From Flavobacteriales bacterium (lineage in GTDB: Bacteria; Bacteroidota; Bacteroidia; Flavobacteriales_F; PHOS-HE28), in the NCBI GenBank assembly GCA_020437805.1, contig JAGQVV010000007.1, forward strand, positions 21,485 to 55,239: a stretch of 33,755 nt of DNA, written 5' to 3'. The position numbers were made by a program, and so were the translations under genes. The notes beneath the pieces were generated by a model. The model ran no database searches. It was not told the origin of the DNA and worked only from the letters and a program-made list of their open reading frames with translations. This document shows, one piece after another, positions 31,368 through 33,755 of the stretch (position 1 is its first letter; the number at the start of each line of letters is the position of its first letter).

Positions 31368-32290
31368 CAGAAGTAGCGTGGGTCCTTGACACGGATCCGG
31401 TATCCGAATTCGTATTGAAGCATCAGTTCATGTGATCCGGCGTGATACGGTGCCAGGTCGGATACACCCAGGTCATAGGCGTAGCCCAAACGCCATTGTG
31501 CGGTCGGCAATACCTCGAGCGAGGCCACGAACGCATCGCCGGTCCGGTAGGAAGCCCCAAGCCAGAGCCTATCCTTCAGGATCAGGTTCGTGCTCATGTC
31601 GGCTTGAATGCCTTCGGTGGCCTTGTATCGTAGCAAAGTGGACGGTTTCAACTTGGTGTCGGCATTGATACGGAAAACGTAGCCGCCGGTTACCATTGGC
31701 TGCAGGTCCGCGCTGTTGTCGGATAGGTTCCAGCCTTCGGAACCCGCGTCGTACCTATAGGAAAGGATGAAAGGAGAGGAGACCCCCACGAACCAGGTCT
31801 TCGTGTAGTAATAAGCGCCAGCACTGAAGTTCGGGCGCACTGCATTGCGGGTATCGGCCGCGAACGCCTGGTCGCTGCTTTGCTGGATGGACAGGCTGGT
31901 CCATTCACTTCGTAACATGGTCACCCCGGCGCCAAGGCCCAAGGACAACTTGCCGTTGTTGAGACGGACCCTATATGCGTAGTTGGTGAACAGTCCCGTT
32001 TCATTGCTCACGCCGATCTTATCGTTATAGAGCATCAGACCGAGACCTAACTTCCGGCGGCCCATTGGGGCGTGAACACTAAGCATCTGTGTGACCGGAG
32101 CTCCTTCGAAGCCTGCCCATTGGTGTCGGTAGGTCAAGTTCGCGGTCAATGCGTCCCGGCTCCCTGCATAGGCAGGATTGATGACAAGCCCATTGAACAG
32201 ATACTGGCTCGTCAGGGGCGTATGCTGTCCTAGACAATGCAAGGAGAGCAGGCTTGATAGTGCCCAAAGGACATTTCCCTTACCCCTCAT
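31367..32290 (-). CDS. PorP/SprF-family T9SS outer-membrane protein (module A)
   Basis: A 307-residue protein with a signal peptide (WALSSLLSLHCLGQ) and the strongly conserved family start PLTSQYLFNGLVINPAYAGSRDAL, then YRHQWAGFEGAPVTQMLSVHAP. Repeating amphipathic strands point to an outer-membrane barrel of normal length. It is more canonical than the module B copy: the NPAYAG motif is intact here but reads APLSLGPGTIG there. Its start overlaps the upstream adhesin stop by ATGA and its stop overlaps the OmpA-protein start, so all three are translationally linked. It most likely assists export or surface anchoring of the adhesin encoded just before it. Confidence 0.95.
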   Translation of the reverse strand: MRGKGNVLWALSSLLSLHCLGQHTPLTSQYLFNGLVINPAYAGSRDALTANLTYRHQWAGFEGAPVTQMLSVHAPMGRRKLGLGLMLYNDKIGVSNETGLFTNYAYRVRLNNGKLSLGLGAGVTMLRSEWTSLSIQQSSDQAFAADTRNAVRPNFSAGAYYYTKTWFVGVSSPFILSYRYDAGSEGWNLSDNSADLQPMVTGGYVFRINADTKLKPSTLLRYKATEGIQADMSTNLILKDRLWLGASYRTGDAFVASLEVLPTAQWRLGYAYDLGVSDLAPYHAGSHELMLQYEFGYRIRVKDPRYF

Positions 32291-33755
32291 CGTTTGATCA
32301 CCACGAAGCCGTTATACGAATGGTCGTCTGATAGGTTCAGGACGTAGAAGTACGTGTCGTCAGCCAGTTCCAGGCCGTTCCTTGATCGACCGTCCCAATC
32401 GTTGTTGTACGCGTTGTTCTCGTACACTTTCTTACCCCATCGATTGAAGATGATCAAAGTGCTTCCCGGGTATGCCGAAATGCCGGTGATCTCGAAGCGA
32501 TCATTGTCCCCGTCCTGGTTCGGGGAGAAACCTTCAGGGATGAACAGGTCCTTGAGGTGGACGTTCACCGTGTCGCGATCGCCGATGCAACCGCCCAATG
32601 ATACGGTGATCACGAACGTATTGAGCCCTGAGCTCAGTCCACTTACCTCGGTGTGCGCCTCGTTCGGTGAATGGACGGATCCGGATCCATTCAATAGCGA
32701 CCATTCGATCGTCGCTCCGGTCGAGGCTGTGGCCTCCAGGTACGTGGATGGAACAACTTCCAACACTTGGTCGGGACCGGCATCAACAACCAAGTGACTG
32801 CCGGGGTCAAGGAAGGTGATCCGCACGACGTCCGATGAGGAACAGGGACCGCTGGTGACCGTCCAAGTGAAGTCGTATGTTCCGGGGGCGGCATTCGTTA
32901 CCAATGCGGTAGTTGACCCGACCGGTACCAAGTCTATCGCGAAGGGTCCGGACCATGTCCCGGTTCCGAAGTCCTTGGACCCATGCAGCGTGTAAGTGTT
33001 ACCGCATACCGAATCATCGGGTCCGGCATCGGCGGATGGTGCGTTCCCTACATTGATCGATCCACTGGCAGAGGCGGAGCAGCCGTCCTGCTGCACGAGA
33101 TAGGTTACTTGGATGTCTCCTGACAGACCTGTCGGGTCGAACATGCCGTCGGACACGCCGTTTCCGGACCAGGTTCCGCCAGGGTCTCCGGTCACCGCAC
33201 TGTTCAGGTCGATCGGAGCACTGTTGTCACACAGACCTACCGGTACTGACCACCCTGCGCTGGGCGTGCCGAGGAAAGTGATGGATACGGTATCGGTGGC
33301 GGTGCAACCCGGGACGCTAACAGTCCAGATCAGGTCATATGTGCCCGGCACACTGCAGGTCGCAGTGGTGTTAGGATCGCTCAGGTCCGAGAGTGTTACG
33401 GTTCCAGGTACGCTCCAGGTTCCTACACCAGAAGCGTCGAGTTGAACGAGATCGTCACAGGTGCTTTGGTCCGGGCCTGCGTCACTGTCGCATATGATGA
33501 TGCTACCAGCGCATAGGCAATCGTTGCTCCATACATCCCCGATCGTGTTCGGGTCACCATCATCGCAGGTTGAGCCAGGCAATGCAGGTCCGTTCGGAAT
33601 ACCCGCACAATCAAGGCAGGACTCTTCCGTTTGGCCGCATCCACAGTTCCCCGGTTCGACCTTGTTGGGATCGTTCGGGCAACCGTCATTGCAGTCAGCG
33701 GTTCCATCGCTGTCGCTATCGGTATCCGCTGTTCCGCAACCGCAGATGCCGGGTG
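32287..33755 (-). CDS. T9SS type B secreted protein, 5' end beyond window (module A)
   Basis: The reverse strand is open from 33753 to the stop at 32287, so about 488 C-terminal residues are visible and the N-terminus is outside. The first part is Cys- and Asp-rich: CGCGTADTDSDSDGTADC and CPNDPNKVEPGNCGCG resemble thrombospondin type 3-like calcium-binding repeats. A CDDGDPNTIGDVW unit follows. Then come at least three Ig/PKD-like modules, each opening with a DAGPD phrase. The end is a CHU_C type B sorting domain (FIPEGFSPNQDGDNDRF, FNRWGKKVYENNAYNNDWDG). It is therefore a T9SS cargo displayed on the cell surface. Its stop overlaps the PorP/SprF start. A TTG at 33580-33582 could look like a start but sits within the repeat region. 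Confidence 0.92.
   Translation of the reverse strand, partial: PGICGCGTADTDSDSDGTADCNDGCPNDPNKVEPGNCGCGQTEESCLDCAGIPNGPALPGSTCDDGDPNTIGDVWSNDCLCAGSIIICDSDAGPDQSTCDDLVQLDASGVGTWSVPGTVTLSDLSDPNTTATCSVPGTYDLIWTVSVPGCTATDTVSITFLGTPSAGWSVPVGLCDNSAPIDLNSAVTGDPGGTWSGNGVSDGMFDPTGLSGDIQVTYLVQQDGCSASASGSINVGNAPSADAGPDDSVCGNTYTLHGSKDFGTGTWSGPFAIDLVPVGSTTALVTNAAPGTYDFTWTVTSGPCSSSDVVRITFLDPGSHLVVDAGPDQVLEVVPSTYLEATASTGATIEWSLLNGSGSVHSPNEAHTEVSGLSSGLNTFVITVSLGGCIGDRDTVNVHLKDLFIPEGFSPNQDGDNDRFEITGISAYPGSTLIIFNRWGKKVYENNAYNNDWDGRSRNGLELADDTYFYVLNLSDDHSYNGFVVIKR

Overview
The window looks like a chromosomal segment of a Bacteroidota bacterium, most likely a Flavobacteriales-type lineage with fairly high GC for that group (judged by eye). 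The pointers are two PorP/SprF-family genes, two proteins ending in the type B (CHU_C, gliding-motility-associated) sorting domain of the type IX secretion system (T9SS), PD40/OmpA proteins of the PorE kind, an S24/XRE regulator typical of the phylum, and TAnnTTTG-like promoter elements in place of a clear E. coli pattern. I saw no rRNA, tRNA, CRISPR array, insertion sequence or prophage.

Layout. (1) 1-2759: a DNA polymerase IV gene (dinB, minus strand, cut by the window start), then on the plus strand an ORF6N-domain protein and a LexA-like XRE-S24 regulator that keeps a candidate Ala-Gly cleavage site and the Ser-Lys dyad. This is a plausible DNA-damage-response neighbourhood. (2) 2748-10882: a surface polysaccharide locus. 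The minus strand carries an O-antigen ligase/polymerase-like membrane protein and two GT4 glycosyltransferases. Divergently, the plus strand carries an ABC exporter (wzm, wzt) and a 1051-residue protein with three GT2 domains and a coiled coil. A perfect 10-bp inverted repeat lies in the divergent gap. (3) 10879-14724: an MBOAT O-acyltransferase and an AlgX/AlgJ-like SGNH acyltransferase whose N-terminal half holds a duplicated beta-rich domain. They probably acetylate the neighbouring polysaccharide. (4) 14725-16238: a MORN-type secreted protein, two tandem 65-residue two-helix membrane proteins resembling the GldL membrane domain, a VOC protein and a strong terminator.

(5) 16261-19438: polyamine metabolism. 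Arginine decarboxylase has a long, structured candidate leader; it is followed by a deoxyhypusine-synthase-family protein and a small protein with an Asp-rich tail. (6) 19498-22233: corA, an MscS-type channel and pepE. (7) 22243-33755: two consecutive T9SS surface modules, each ordered as type B sorting-domain protein, PorP/SprF protein, then PD40/OmpA protein. The genes overlap or nearly touch within each module, and a 105-bp gap with a hairpin separates the modules. The outermost adhesin is cut by the window end.

How the genes fit together: most of the window builds the cell surface. Regions 2 and 3 make, export and probably acetylate a glycan. Region 7 encodes large secreted, surface-anchored proteins with their own PorP/SprF partners and periplasmic or outer-membrane anchors. 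The items most worth following up are the duplicated three-gene T9SS module, the paired mini-GldL-like proteins, the duplicated domain in the AlgX-like protein, the LexA-like regulator near dinB, and several undescribed repeats in promoter regions.
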